NCBI RefSeq assembly: GCF_011683955.1
Contig: NZ_JAAQPI010000005.1
Coordinates: forward strand, 62,001 to 126,000
From: Pseudomaricurvus alkylphenolicus
GTDB lineage: Bacteria > Pseudomonadota > Gammaproteobacteria > Pseudomonadales > Cellvibrionaceae
Length of the DNA: 64,000 bases
Direction of reading: 5' to 3'
Shown here: piece after piece, positions 51,910 to 61,824 of the stretch
How positions within the stretch are numbered: position 1 is the stretch's first letter
How the letters are laid out: each line of letters begins with the position of its first letter
Notes under the pieces: model-generated
What the model was told of the DNA's origin: nothing
Database searches by the model: none
What the model saw: only the letters and a program-made list of their open reading frames with translations
Translations under genes and position numbers: made by a program

Positions 51910-52644
51910 GTGACAATCGAAAGCACAACCACTATGGAAAACACAGCAAACTGGCCTCAAGACGTATCCCTCACTGCCTTCTGTCGTTCTCTGCCAATTT
52001 GTCGGGAGTCGGTGTATGGGCACTTCTTTGATGCTTTTTCTGATCGGATCAAGGTTCGCAAACGTGAGATTGCCGAGTCCAAACTGAGCATTATTCTTCC
52101 GGCCACCTTCCGTATTTCTGCCCGTAAGGGTTTTCATGCGATGTCATTGCGGGATCTCTGCCAGGAGACCGGACTGAGCATGGGAGGAATTTACAACTAC
52201 TTTGGCAGCAAGGAAGAACTGTCGGAGATGATCAACCGCTTTGTGGGTGAGGCGTTTGCCGAAGCAGGTTTTCGGATGTTACCGGATGAAGCGGACTGTC
52301 GCGCGCGGATGGACGCTATGATTCGCAGCCATATTTATATGGCTGAGCAATTTCAGCCCTGGTACTACTTTATGTTTATGGAAGCCAAGAGTCTGCCAGA
52401 AAAGCAGCGCAAGCGGGCGATTGAAAACGAGCAGCGCAGCGTGGATGAGTTTGCCAGCTTGATTGAGACCGGCATTACCCGTGGCCTCTTTCGGGATAAC
52501 AACCCCAGCCTGACCGCGTCTTCTATCTTGGCACTGACCCAGGAGTGGTATCTGAAGCGCGGCTACTTCAGGCATCAGGGTATTGAGACTGAGGCCTATG
52601 CTGACTATGTGGTTGAGGCGGCCGCCCGGCTGATGTCGGCCTAA
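51910..52644 (+). CDS. TetR-family regulator with N-terminal extension
   Basis: 244 aa. The HTH is at about 71-97 (MSLRDLCQETGLSMGGIYNYFGSKEEL), so it is preceded by some 50 residues, including SLTAFCRSLPICRESVYGHFF, more than typical for TetR. Start is either GTG at 51910 or ATG at 51934; neither has a strong Shine-Dalgarno. The extension itself ends in an HTH-like IxRESVYGHFFDAF, so a second DNA-recognition helix or DNA-contacting arm is possible. Divergent from the DUF2855/acyl-CoA dehydrogenase operon, with its operator at 51786. Confidence 0.85.
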   Translation: MTIESTTTMENTANWPQDVSLTAFCRSLPICRESVYGHFFDAFSDRIKVRKREIAESKLSIILPATFRISARKGFHAMSLRDLCQETGLSMGGIYNYFGSKEELSEMINRFVGEAFAEAGFRMLPDEADCRARMDAMIRSHIYMAEQFQPWYYFMFMEAKSLPEKQRKRAIENEQRSVDEFASLIETGITRGLFRDNNPSLTASSILALTQEWYLKRGYFRHQGIETEAYADYVVEAAARLMSA

Positions 52645-52770
52645 CGTCCGTTCAAGGTCCATTTTCGTCGTCGCCCAGGGGGCACGGCGCAATCCCGCTT
52701 GTGTGGCGTTCAGTCCCGTTCTCGGTCGATGTGCATCTCTTCAAAATGGCGTTAAATGTCCCTTTATTAT

Positions 52771-52841
52771 AACTCGACTACAGTTGAGTTTTTGGACTGC
52801 TTGAATTAGTATTGTTTCAATTGTTCGACAAGAGTCGAGTT
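52771..52841. promoter_or_regulatory. AACTCGACT inverted repeats upstream of aminotransferase
   Basis: AACTCGACT and AGTTGAGTT (52771-52790) form a stem followed by TTT, a possible TetR-gene terminator. AGTCGAGTT recurs at 52833, the exact reverse complement of AACTCGACT, so an operator for the next gene is another reading. 73-143 bp upstream of the start at 52914. Confidence 0.45.
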
Positions 52842-52913
52842 TTAGTGGTCGTTTCAAGCCATGACCGATGGTGCGGCCGTGCGCGGGTTATAGAGAGATC
52901 GGAGGCTGGAAAG

Positions 52914-54275
52914 ATGAGTGATAAGGCTTTAGGTGGTTTTGGGGGCCTGGCCCACGTCAACCTGGACGGGGAATATGCCGCAGCTACTGCCCGGCAACTT
53001 GATCTGATCGAACGCCGCAAGCGCCATTTTGCCGGCAGCTTCCTGTTTTATCAGGACCCGGTTGAACTGGTTCGAGGCGAAGGCGCGCACCTGTATGATT
53101 CTGACTACCGCCGCTACATCGATTTTTACAATAATGTTCCCGTGGTAGGCCACGCCAATCCGCGAGTGGTTCGGGCAATGACTGAGCAGGCCGCCAAGTT
53201 AAATACTCATACCCGATATTTGCATGAAAATGTGATCAGACTGGCCGAAACGGTAGCGTCGACATTACCGGGAAAACTCGACGTCTGTCTGTTTACCTGT
53301 ACGGGCACGGAGGCGGCCGAGTTGGCCATGCGCATCGCGAGGGTGGTGACGGGGCAGCGGGGCATAATAGTGATGGAGAACAGCTATCACGGTAATTCCA
53401 AGCTGGTGGGTGAGATGTCTACGGCGACTTATGCGCCCTCAGACCGACCGCCACACATTGAAGCGGTGGCGGCCCCCAATACCTATCGTGGGGTGTTTCG
53501 TGGCGACAGAGAGGATGAATCCCTGTCGCAAGATTATGCGGATTTGATGGATCCGGCGTTAGAGAGGCTGCAGGCCAATGGTGAGGGGGTAGCGGCCTTT
53601 GTCTGCGATTCAATTTTTGACAGTCAGGGTGCATTGGACGCGCCGCCCGGCTATTTCAAACGTGTCTACGAAAAGGTGCGCGCTGCCGGAGGCCTTTGTG
53701 TGGCTGATGAGGTTCAGGCCGGGGTGGGGCGCACGGGTACCTATTGGGGCTTCGAGCATCACGATGTGGTTCCGGATATCGTATTTACGGGCAAGCCGTT
53801 TGGTAACGGGCATCCGGTGGCGGCCGTTTTTACCACACGAGAGATTGCGGACCGTTGGGCACAGAGCGATATTTATTTTAATACGTTTGGGGGGAATCCG
53901 GTTTCTGCGGCGGCGGCCCAGGCCGTGTTTGATGTTTTGCGTGAGGATAATCTGCTCGAACATGTCAAGGAGCTGAGCCACTATCTCTTCCAGAGATTGG
54001 AGACTCTGCAGCAAAAGCACTCGGTGATCGGCAGGATTCAGGGGCGCGGGTTGTTTGTGGGTGTGGATTTGGTGAAGGATCGCGACTCTCGCGAACCGGC
54101 GTCTGAGCTGGCTCGCCGGTTGCCGGATTTGATGAAGCAGCAGGGGGTGTTGATTGGATTGTCCGGGCCGTTAGGGAATGTATTGAAGTTTCGGCCGCCT
54201 TTAGTGGTGACTCGGGAGGATGTTGACAGAGCCTTAGCCGTGTTCGATGACGTCTTATCCCGGCAAGCGTCGTGA
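52914..54275 (+). CDS. class III aminotransferase (PLP-dependent)
   Basis: 453 aa. Class III hallmarks: VPVVGHANPRVVRAMTEQ, TGTEAAELAMRIAR, CVADEVQAGVGRTGTYWGFE and the PLP Lys in FTGKPFGNGHPVAAVF. Role: transamination of an omega- or alpha-amino group with 2-oxoglutarate or pyruvate. GGAGG ten bases upstream fixes the ATG at 52914. Substrate unknown; class III includes ornithine, GABA and amine:pyruvate enzymes. Convergent with the chemoreceptor, 15 bp away. Confidence 0.93.
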   Translation: MSDKALGGFGGLAHVNLDGEYAAATARQLDLIERRKRHFAGSFLFYQDPVELVRGEGAHLYDSDYRRYIDFYNNVPVVGHANPRVVRAMTEQAAKLNTHTRYLHENVIRLAETVASTLPGKLDVCLFTCTGTEAAELAMRIARVVTGQRGIIVMENSYHGNSKLVGEMSTATYAPSDRPPHIEAVAAPNTYRGVFRGDREDESLSQDYADLMDPALERLQANGEGVAAFVCDSIFDSQGALDAPPGYFKRVYEKVRAAGGLCVADEVQAGVGRTGTYWGFEHHDVVPDIVFTGKPFGNGHPVAAVFTTREIADRWAQSDIYFNTFGGNPVSAAAAQAVFDVLREDNLLEHVKELSHYLFQRLETLQQKHSVIGRIQGRGLFVGVDLVKDRDSREPASELARRLPDLMKQQGVLIGLSGPLGNVLKFRPPLVVTREDVDRALAVFDDVLSRQAS

Positions 54276-54290
54276 GACTCACGACGCAGA

Positions 54291-55979
54291 CTAAATCGTC
54301 TGCGCCTGATACCCCATTCTAAAACCACCCCAATGACGGCCTCGCACAAAAATCGGCACAGAAATATCGTGCAGCACCTCACCGGTATCACGCTTATAAG
54401 TTTGCAATAAAAACGTCTCCGTGTTGCTGCCGCAACGACTCCCGGTACGGTCATCAAAAATACGCTTGGTGCGATTTTTCACGATGTCTGTTTCGTAGTC
54501 GCCGGTCAGGGGCTGGCAATAACGTGTGTTATGCGTTGGAAAATAACCCCGATCATCCACCGCACCGGCATACAATAACTGCGGATACTGCTGTAACAGT
54601 GGCTCCTGAATACGCGGCAACATCCGATCCGTAAACTCATCAAAACGCGTGTGATACTTGAGAGGATCTGTTCCCTGAATGGGTTGATAATCCCGATCAA
54701 ACAGATCACTCAAGGTCAGCTCACCCTCCAGCAGGGCTCGCTCAAAAATATCACCGACCTCCCGTGCCGCCTCGACGGCAATATGACGCATGCGGTCGTT
54801 TTCCGTATCCAGTTCGTATTGAGCCAGACTGGCAACAATATTCTCGGCCAGCTCCGAGAGATTAATGGCATCTGTAGATGCCGTATTGGCGTCAGATTCT
54901 GTGTCGCACAAAGAGTGGCTTAGATGCTGCAAAGAGGCGGAAATTTCCTCGCTGGCCTTAACGTGTTCACCCATTGCCATTACGATCTGCTGAATCTGCT
55001 GGTCCGATTCATTGGCATGCTGATAAATCCTCTCCAGCGATTCCCGAGTATCACCGGCCGTGGAAACGATGTCCTGGACATCCACCTCCAACTGCTGCAT
55101 CACCTCGGCGGTCTGGATCGACTGCTCGCGATTTCGGCTCAACATCACATCGATCTCTGCTGTCGCCGCCGTGGTCTTCTTCGCCAGCTCCCGCACTTCA
55201 TCCGCCACCACTGCAAAACCGCGACCGTACTCTCCCGCTCGGGCCGCTTCGATGGCGGCATTGAGTGCCAGCAGATTTGTCTGGCTGGCGACGCCATTAA
55301 TCACTTCGGTGATGCCATGAATATCCCCCGACTGCTGCTGCAGCGCCTGCAGCTGTTCCGCGACGGAGGCAACTTGCGCATTCACCATGTCCAGTCGATG
55401 CATCAACTTGTCGACTGCCTCCTGTCCGCTGGCGCTGGACTCGCGGGTACTCGCGGCACTCGCTGCCGCCTGCCCGGCGCTTTCTGCGATCACAGACGTA
55501 GTTGTGGCCACTTCCTCCGCCGCAACACCAATCTGCTCCACCCGTTTGTTTTGTTCGGCAATGTTTTTGCGCAGGCCATCGATAAAGAAAGAGATTTCTG
55601 CAGCACCCACACTTAACTTGTCACTCATCAGCGATAATTTTCTCAGGCAATCGATCACTTCCTGCTGATAGCGGTGAACTCGTCGAATGAGCGATTGAAA
55701 GCATCGACTCATTCGATGCAGGGAGCCAGAGATAATCAATTCCAATTGTTTGCCTGACGTTTTTCGGTCGAGCAAGCAATGGATATGGGTATTCAGCGTG
55801 CCGTTAGGGGCGACAAAATACAAGTAGATAACGGGTGACATCACCAGAAGGGTAAGAAAGCTGATACCCATGGACTTGACCCAAAAAGGGACTTCGGTGA
55901 CGGGCAACACCATTTCGGTGGTGGCCGCCATGGCGGGAATCGCCAGGGTTGCAAACACTATGGCTATAGGACGTTTCAT
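54291..55979 (-). CDS. methyl-accepting chemotaxis protein with C-terminal sensor domain
   Basis: 562 aa. N-terminal signal-like helix, then a membrane helix (about 38-58), no sizeable periplasmic domain, and the cytoplasmic signalling hairpin with the conserved tip [20 protein letters not shown] (234-253). A ~160-residue C-terminal domain follows (about 400-562: [43 protein letters not shown]), fitting a cytoplasmic cache/PAS-like sensor placed after the signalling region. No CheR pentapeptide at the end. Role: chemotaxis or another CheA-linked response to a cytosolic signal. Confidence 0.88.
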   Translation of the reverse strand: MKRPIAIVFATLAIPAMAATTEMVLPVTEVPFWVKSMGISFLTLLVMSPVIYLYFVAPNGTLNTHIHCLLDRKTSGKQLELIISGSLHRMSRCFQSLIRRVHRYQQEVIDCLRKLSLMSDKLSVGAAEISFFIDGLRKNIAEQNKRVEQIGVAAEEVATTTSVIAESAGQAAASAASTRESSASGQEAVDKLMHRLDMVNAQVASVAEQLQALQQQSGDIHGITEVINGVASQTNLLALNAAIEAARAGEYGRGFAVVADEVRELAKKTTAATAEIDVMLSRNREQSIQTAEVMQQLEVDVQDIVSTAGDTRESLERIYQHANESDQQIQQIVMAMGEHVKASEEISASLQHLSHSLCDTESDANTASTDAINLSELAENIVASLAQYELDTENDRMRHIAVEAAREVGDIFERALLEGELTLSDLFDRDYQPIQGTDPLKYHTRFDEFTDRMLPRIQEPLLQQYPQLLYAGAVDDRGYFPTHNTRYCQPLTGDYETDIVKNRTKRIFDDRTGSRCGSNTETFLLQTYKRDTGEVLHDISVPIFVRGRHWGGFRMGYQAQTI

Positions 55980-56154
55980 GATTCTGCACCTTCACGCTAA
56001 CTGAGCCCCAATGGTCTCGGAACGCTTTCCATGCTTTTTATGATGTAGCTTCAGCATAGATCCTGGCACAAATGCGAACAATTGGACGTTGGTCGTATCA
56101 CTCTACTACTAAAGTCTTAGAGTAGGGGGGGAGAGTTTATCAGAGTGATAGTGA

Positions 56155-56179
56155 GCGGGTCGGCAGGGTGCCGACCCGC
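56155..56179 (-). terminator. hairpin downstream of ppc
   Basis: GCGGGTCGGCA pairs perfectly with TGCCGACCCGC around three bases, 37 bp after the ppc stop. No T-run follows on the minus strand, so it is either a weak terminator or a 3'-end stabiliser. Confidence 0.55.
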
Positions 56180-56215
56180 GGATGGGTTGATGTTTGCCGT
56201 CAACTCGTTGAAGCG

Positions 56216-58900
56216 TTAACCGGTATTGCGCAATCCGGCAGCGATACCGGCAATAGAGACCATTAACGCCTGTTCCAACACCGGCTCCTGGCCTTCCTCC
56301 AGTTTGCGCAGCCGACGCATCAATTCCACCTGAGTGATGTGCAGCGGATCGATATAGGGGTTGCGCACATCGATGGAACGGCGCAGGAAGGGTAGTTTTT
56401 CCAGCAGCGGATGGCCGCTGATCTGCTGTAGCACTTCGGTGGCCTGAGTCAGTCCCTCGCGCAGTTCCTCGCCAAGTTCAGCCAGGTCGTTGTCTTCCAA
56501 CAAGCGCTGTTCGTAGTAGGCCGCCACTTTGTTTTCAGCCTTGGCCTGTACCATTTCCTGCATATCCAACAACATACGGAAGAAAGTCCAGTCTTGAGCC
56601 ATATCCTTGATCAGGGTTTCCTGTTCACCGCCGTCCAGTGTGGCGGCCAGCGCCTTGCCGGTGCCCAGCCAGGCGGACAGCATCAGCCGCATCTGCGTCC
56701 AGGCAAACACCCAGGGGATGGCGCGCAGGCTTTCCACACCACCGCTGGCGCGACGTTTGGCAGGGCGGCTGCCAAGGGCCAGGCGACGCAGCTCCTGTTC
56801 AGGGGTGACGCAGCGGAAGTAGGGTACAAAGCGCGGATCTTTATGTACGATGCGGCGATACTCGGCGACCGAGAGATCGGACAGTTGCTGCATCATTTGT
56901 CGCCATTCGGGCTTGGGTGCCGGTGGCGGTGCCAAGGTGGCTTCCAGGGTGCCGCTGGCGTAGAGCTCCAGGTTCTGTTCGGCAATGCCGTGCAATCCGA
57001 ATTTAAATTGAATCATTTCGCCCTGCTCGGTAACACGCACAGAGCCTTTGATGGTGCCCGGCGGTTGTGACAGGAGTGCGGCGTGAGCGGGACCACCGCC
57101 ACGGCTGGCAGAGCCGCCGCGGCCATGGAACAGGGTCAGGTGCACATCGTGGCGGGCACAGGTTTCGCTAAGCGCTTCCTGCGCACGGTACTGGGCCCAG
57201 GAGGCGGCGAAAAAGCCAGCGTCCTTGGCTGAATCCGAGTAGCCGATCATCACTTCCTGATGACCGTTGATGTCGTCGCGGTACCAATCGACGGACAGCA
57301 GTCGGTCAATGGTGTTGGCCGCACCTTCCAAATCATCCAGGGTTTCGAACAGCGGAACAATGCGCTGTGGCTCACGACAGCCGGTTTCTTTCTGCAGTAG
57401 TCGGACTGCCAACACATCGGAGGGATGGGTGGCCATGGAGATAATGTAAGCGCCTAAAGCGGAAGCGGGTTGACGGGAAAGCACCCGGAAGGTATCGATA
57501 ACTTCACGAGTCTCCGGCGTGGGCTCAAAGTCACCGCTGAAATCATGGGGCAATAGCGGACGCGGGCTGGCCAGTTCGGTCAGCAGGAATGCTTGTTTGT
57601 CTTCCTCGCTCCAATCCAGATAACCCTTGCCATCCTGTTCCAGCCCCAAGTATTGGGTGATTTCGTGGATCGCTTCGGCGTGGCGGGTGGATTCCTGGCG
57701 CACGTCCAGACGCATCAGGGTCAGGCCAAAACAGGCAATGCGGCGCAGGATATTGGCCAGGCTGCCTTCGGCGATGGCTTCCATGCCACAATTGATCAGT
57801 GAACGACGGATCAGCTGCAGTGGCTCCAGCAGTTCTTCGTCATTGAGATAAATGGGCTTGGGATAAGGCTTGTGTCGCAGGCTCTTATCGTTCAAACAGG
57901 CCTCTGCCCAGTCGCGGGTATTCTCCAGTTTTTGGCGTACATCACGCAGCAGTTCGCGATAGGGTTCGCGGTGTTCACCCACATGCTCGCGAACCCCCTG
58001 GGTGCAATCACCGATGGACAGGTCTTCACGCAATTCGTGAATGTCCCGGCGCAACAATTCGGCCGCTTCCCAGCGTGCCAGCAGTAACACTTCCTCTGTC
58101 AGTTCGGCGGTGACATTGGGATTGCCGTCACGATCGCCACCCATCCAGCTGGCGAAACGCAGCGGTGCGGCGTCCAGGGGCAGGCGTTTACCGGTGTGTT
58201 GCTCGAGCTGGCGATCGAATTCGCGCAGAAAGTCTGGCAGCGCCTCCCACAAGGTGTTTTCGATCGCCGCAAAGCCCCATTTGGCTTCGTCTATGGGGGT
58301 GGGGCGGTGGCGTCGGATTTCGTCCGTATGCCAACCGGCGATGATGCGGCGCCTGAGTCGTGCATGCTGATCTTGCTGCTCAACCGGTGTCAGATCCGGG
58401 TGATCCAGAGTCTTCAGAATCTCGCTGATATCGTTGTATTTGCGCAGCAAGGTGCGACGGGCGATTTCCGTGGGGTGAGCCGTCAGGACCAGTTCGGTCT
58501 GCATATTGACTGCAGTCTCCCAGATTTCGTCCCTGGATTTGCCCTGTTCGATCAGTCGCGGTAAGAGTTCATTGAGCGTGCCCAATTGCGGTGCGGCTTC
58601 GGTGTCGCTCTGACGCTGGCGGCGCCGACGTACACGGTGGTGCTGCTCGGCGATATTGGCGTAGTTCAAAAAGTGGGTAAAAGCGCGGGCCACGGGTACC
58701 AGCTCGTTGTCGGGCTGGTCGCTCATCAGTTCCAGCAGTGGTTGCCAGTCGCCACTGGCGCGCGCCTGTTTGGCGAGGGAGCGGATCTGCTCTACTTTTT
58801 CGTAGACCTTGTCCCCCACCTGTTCGCGAATGGTATTGCCGAGCAGGTCCCCCAGCAGACGGACGTTGTCGCGCAAGGGGGCATCGATATCTTGACTCAT
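56216..58900 (-). CDS. ppc: phosphoenolpyruvate carboxylase
   Basis: 894 aa against 883 in E. coli. Conserved sites: LTAHPTEIARRT (catalytic His), ASWMGGDRDGNPNV, FHGRGGSASRGGGPAH, TEQGEMIQFKFG, and the C-terminal RNTG. Role: bicarbonate plus PEP to oxaloacetate, replenishing the TCA cycle. No unusual features. Flanked upstream by the Hsp70 cluster on the same strand. Confidence 0.97.
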   Translation of the reverse strand: MSQDIDAPLRDNVRLLGDLLGNTIREQVGDKVYEKVEQIRSLAKQARASGDWQPLLELMSDQPDNELVPVARAFTHFLNYANIAEQHHRVRRRRQRQSDTEAAPQLGTLNELLPRLIEQGKSRDEIWETAVNMQTELVLTAHPTEIARRTLLRKYNDISEILKTLDHPDLTPVEQQDQHARLRRRIIAGWHTDEIRRHRPTPIDEAKWGFAAIENTLWEALPDFLREFDRQLEQHTGKRLPLDAAPLRFASWMGGDRDGNPNVTAELTEEVLLLARWEAAELLRRDIHELREDLSIGDCTQGVREHVGEHREPYRELLRDVRQKLENTRDWAEACLNDKSLRHKPYPKPIYLNDEELLEPLQLIRRSLINCGMEAIAEGSLANILRRIACFGLTLMRLDVRQESTRHAEAIHEITQYLGLEQDGKGYLDWSEEDKQAFLLTELASPRPLLPHDFSGDFEPTPETREVIDTFRVLSRQPASALGAYIISMATHPSDVLAVRLLQKETGCREPQRIVPLFETLDDLEGAANTIDRLLSVDWYRDDINGHQEVMIGYSDSAKDAGFFAASWAQYRAQEALSETCARHDVHLTLFHGRGGSASRGGGPAHAALLSQPPGTIKGSVRVTEQGEMIQFKFGLHGIAEQNLELYASGTLEATLAPPPAPKPEWRQMMQQLSDLSVAEYRRIVHKDPRFVPYFRCVTPEQELRRLALGSRPAKRRASGGVESLRAIPWVFAWTQMRLMLSAWLGTGKALAATLDGGEQETLIKDMAQDWTFFRMLLDMQEMVQAKAENKVAAYYEQRLLEDNDLAELGEELREGLTQATEVLQQISGHPLLEKLPFLRRSIDVRNPYIDPLHITQVELMRRLRKLEEGQEPVLEQALMVSIAGIAAGLRNTG

Positions 58901-59016
58901 AGGTTGGCTCGCTGGCTGTCGTTAAAACTCAAAAGTTACCGAATGCCAACTCTACCAGAAAACCAAGGGTGGTTGTGGCCATCAGCCGGGGGCTAACCGG
59001 CGATGCCACCAAAACG

Positions 59017-61809
59017 TTATTCCATAAGTATTAAACCACTGGGCAGACTGTCGCCAAGCACCACTTTGCTTTCCTGATCACTGAGTTCAGTGACTTCGGT
59101 GACCATGCGCACCCACAGCTCGGGCACCTTGATGCCCTTGAGCCGCTGCGCCACTTCGCCGCGCAGTTTCACATCCACATCTCGACCGCGATCGCCCGTG
59201 CATCGGGCCAGCATAATGGCGGCCTGGGCCGCCTCCGGTGTCTTGCTCCAGTTTTGTTCCAGCACGGCTTGTAGCCAGCGTGATGCCACCTCCAGCGGTA
59301 CCAGGTTTTCCAGATGCCCGTAGAAGGGCTCACGGCTTCCCACCCGGCCCAGTGCCCACCAACTGGTGAGAGTCTCTCCGCGCTGTTTAAGCCGTTCGAG
59401 CAGCCAGTCCCCCAATTCCACCTTGGTGGCGACCGGCAGGTGCTCCAGAGAGGCGGCCAGACGAATCATGTCTTCCACCGACAGGTCTTTCAGCTCCGCC
59501 ATGATCTGGCGTTTGCTGAGGTTGGCCGGGTCGAGAAAATGACGGAAGACGTCGTAGATCATTTCTTGCACATCGCCGGGAAAGCCGCCGCCAATGCGTC
59601 GCAAAAACGTCCACCAGGCCGCCCAGCTTTGGTGATCTTCGTATTGCAGTCCCGCCTCGATAATCGGCCAGATTTGTTCGATCCGCCATTCGTCGGCGGG
59701 GAAACCCAGACCGGGTCTCAATGTAAATCCAGCCAGCACTAACCAATTGCGTTCGTGCTGGGCGGAGCGACGTCGGCGTTTGGCACTATCAAGCAAAGCA
59801 TCAAACAGCGCGCGCAGTGTTTCAGAGTTCCATTGATCCCGGGGGCCCAACAATCTGTCCAGGTCGGCGCGCAGGGTTTTAATCGCCTTGGGATTACCTT
59901 CCTTGTCGCTCTGACCATAGACGGTCTCGATTTTTTCCAGGGCTTCATCAAAGCGCTCAGGCAGTGCACCGAGGCGGGTGCGCGGTTTGCCGGACTTGCG
60001 GATCTGGAATTCCAGCAGCCAGCGTTGTTCAGAATCTCGGGTGTTCACACACTCCAAAGCCAGGGTGCCAACTTCACTTAAGGTGGCTTGCAGTTCAACT
60101 TCCAGCGTTTCCTGTTGGTTGCCTCGTTGTTCCAGTGCCGCAATCACGGGGGGCAGTAATTGCAGTTGGGATTGATCGGTTTCGCTGACCAGTTCGCCGG
60201 CTTTGTAGGGCAGGTCACCGCTGCTGGCCAATAGGTTGAAGCTGACTGGCTGGCCCAAATTCAGCTGAAAGCGCCGGCTGCTTAACGGCACCGCCTCTTC
60301 GGTGTCCGTACCTTTGGGCAAGACACAGATGGCCAGCTTTTCTTGGTTTTTTCCGGGGACTTCCAGAAAGAAACTGCGAGCTGATCCGCCGCCAATGACA
60401 AGGCCGCGATTGCGTTTGGCCTGGCCGAACGCCACCGCGCCAAAGGCAACGGCGTCGTTGGGACGATGATTGACCAATAACTCTGCGGCGGGTTGACCCT
60501 GTTGTTGACGCCAATGGTTCAGCAGCTCGACACAGCGCTGGGCCAAGATCGGGCTGTTAAAAAAGCCGCCGTTCAGTAGAACCACATCAGGGAGTGCCAA
60601 TTGATCGCCATCGATTGATCGTCCCAGTGCTTCGGTACAGACCGTCTGGTGTCGATGGATAAATTCAGCGATGTGTTTACTGATAGCGGGCTCGGCCGCG
60701 TAGGGCAGACCGAGTTCCACAATCGCGCTGCGTTGGCGGTCTGGTTGCTCGTGGCGATCTGTAAGTGGCAGAAAACCGTCCAGCGCCAGCTGCTGAATAT
60801 CGTCCCGGGCCAGGGCAGCAGAGCGGGCACCGCCGATCAGTCGCGAACCGGAGCCCAGAACCGTAACACTTGCGGTATCCGGCGCGGGTTCATTCAACAG
60901 CGTTTCTTTGGCGATGCGTGTCTGCTGGGTCAGCTGCGCCAACTGCGCGGTAGAGAGTTTTTTACTGGCATTACCGGCAATCTGCTGTTCGGCAATATGA
61001 GCCATGGCCAGGTCGATATTATCGCCGCCCAGCATCAGGTGGTCGCCCACCCCAATACGCTTGAGTTCCGGTAGTGGTTTCGACGCATCGGTACTGATTT
61101 GCACCAGACTGAGGTCGGTGGTGCCGCCACCCACGTCCACAATCAACATCAACTGCCGTTGTTCCAGGGTTTGCCGCGACAATTGTTGCTGGCACAGACT
61201 ATACCAGTCGTAGCAGGCGGCCTGGGGTTCCTCCAACAGTTTAACGCGATGGACGCCGGCCAGGGCGGCGGCTTCCAGTGTCAGCGAGCGGGCCATTTCA
61301 TCAAACGAAGCAGGGATGGTGATGACCACATCCTGCAGTTCCATGGGCGCTTCGGGGTGCTGGTGATTCCAGGCGCAGCGCAGATAGAAGAGGTAACTGG
61401 CGCTGGCGTGCAGGGGCGAGACTTTGTCGACATCGTCAGCTTCAGCGCCCCAGGGCAGAATGGCGGCGGTGCGGTCAACCTGATTGTGTGAGAGCCAGCT
61501 TTTGGCACTGAACACCGAGCGGCTGTCGGTCTTGGAACCCAGTTCACGAGCCCATTCACCAATAACGACACGTTCAATTTCATCGTCCAGCGTTTGGTTC
61601 CAGGGCAAGACCACATCGGTCTCCGCCAATTCCCCGGCCGCCGGATGGTAACGAAACGAAGGCAAGTAGGGGCGCTTGCCGATCTCGCCGGCCGCCACCA
61701 GCTGCTCGATCTCAAAGATCTGCGATTCGCCTCCGGCAACTGCTGCATAGGCGACCACCGTGTGGGTGGTACCCAGGTCAATACCGATATGAAATTTGGG
61801 CTGGCTCAT
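59017..61809 (-). CDS. Hsp70-family protein with long C-terminal extension (DUF3731-like)
   Basis: 930 aa, much longer than DnaK (638). Actin-like ATPase motifs GIDLGTTHTVVAY (7-20), VDVGGGTTDLSLVQI (about 222-236) and GGDNIDLAMAH. The classical substrate-binding domain is not apparent; instead there is a ~350-residue C-terminal region (WNSETLRALFDALLDSAKRR, WLVLAGFTLRPGLGFPADEW) of the DUF3731 type. Role: probably a specialised chaperone or assembly ATPase. Third of a DUF2760 / Hsp70 / Hsp70 cluster, 15 bp after the shorter Hsp70 gene. Confidence 0.87.
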   Translation of the reverse strand: MSQPKFHIGIDLGTTHTVVAYAAVAGGESQIFEIEQLVAAGEIGKRPYLPSFRYHPAAGELAETDVVLPWNQTLDDEIERVVIGEWARELGSKTDSRSVFSAKSWLSHNQVDRTAAILPWGAEADDVDKVSPLHASASYLFYLRCAWNHQHPEAPMELQDVVITIPASFDEMARSLTLEAAALAGVHRVKLLEEPQAACYDWYSLCQQQLSRQTLEQRQLMLIVDVGGGTTDLSLVQISTDASKPLPELKRIGVGDHLMLGGDNIDLAMAHIAEQQIAGNASKKLSTAQLAQLTQQTRIAKETLLNEPAPDTASVTVLGSGSRLIGGARSAALARDDIQQLALDGFLPLTDRHEQPDRQRSAIVELGLPYAAEPAISKHIAEFIHRHQTVCTEALGRSIDGDQLALPDVVLLNGGFFNSPILAQRCVELLNHWRQQQGQPAAELLVNHRPNDAVAFGAVAFGQAKRNRGLVIGGGSARSFFLEVPGKNQEKLAICVLPKGTDTEEAVPLSSRRFQLNLGQPVSFNLLASSGDLPYKAGELVSETDQSQLQLLPPVIAALEQRGNQQETLEVELQATLSEVGTLALECVNTRDSEQRWLLEFQIRKSGKPRTRLGALPERFDEALEKIETVYGQSDKEGNPKAIKTLRADLDRLLGPRDQWNSETLRALFDALLDSAKRRRRSAQHERNWLVLAGFTLRPGLGFPADEWRIEQIWPIIEAGLQYEDHQSWAAWWTFLRRIGGGFPGDVQEMIYDVFRHFLDPANLSKRQIMAELKDLSVEDMIRLAASLEHLPVATKVELGDWLLERLKQRGETLTSWWALGRVGSREPFYGHLENLVPLEVASRWLQAVLEQNWSKTPEAAQAAIMLARCTGDRGRDVDVKLRGEVAQRLKGIKVPELWVRMVTEVTELSDQESKVVLGDSLPSGLILME

Positions 61810-61824
61810 GAAGCTTCTGCCTTA

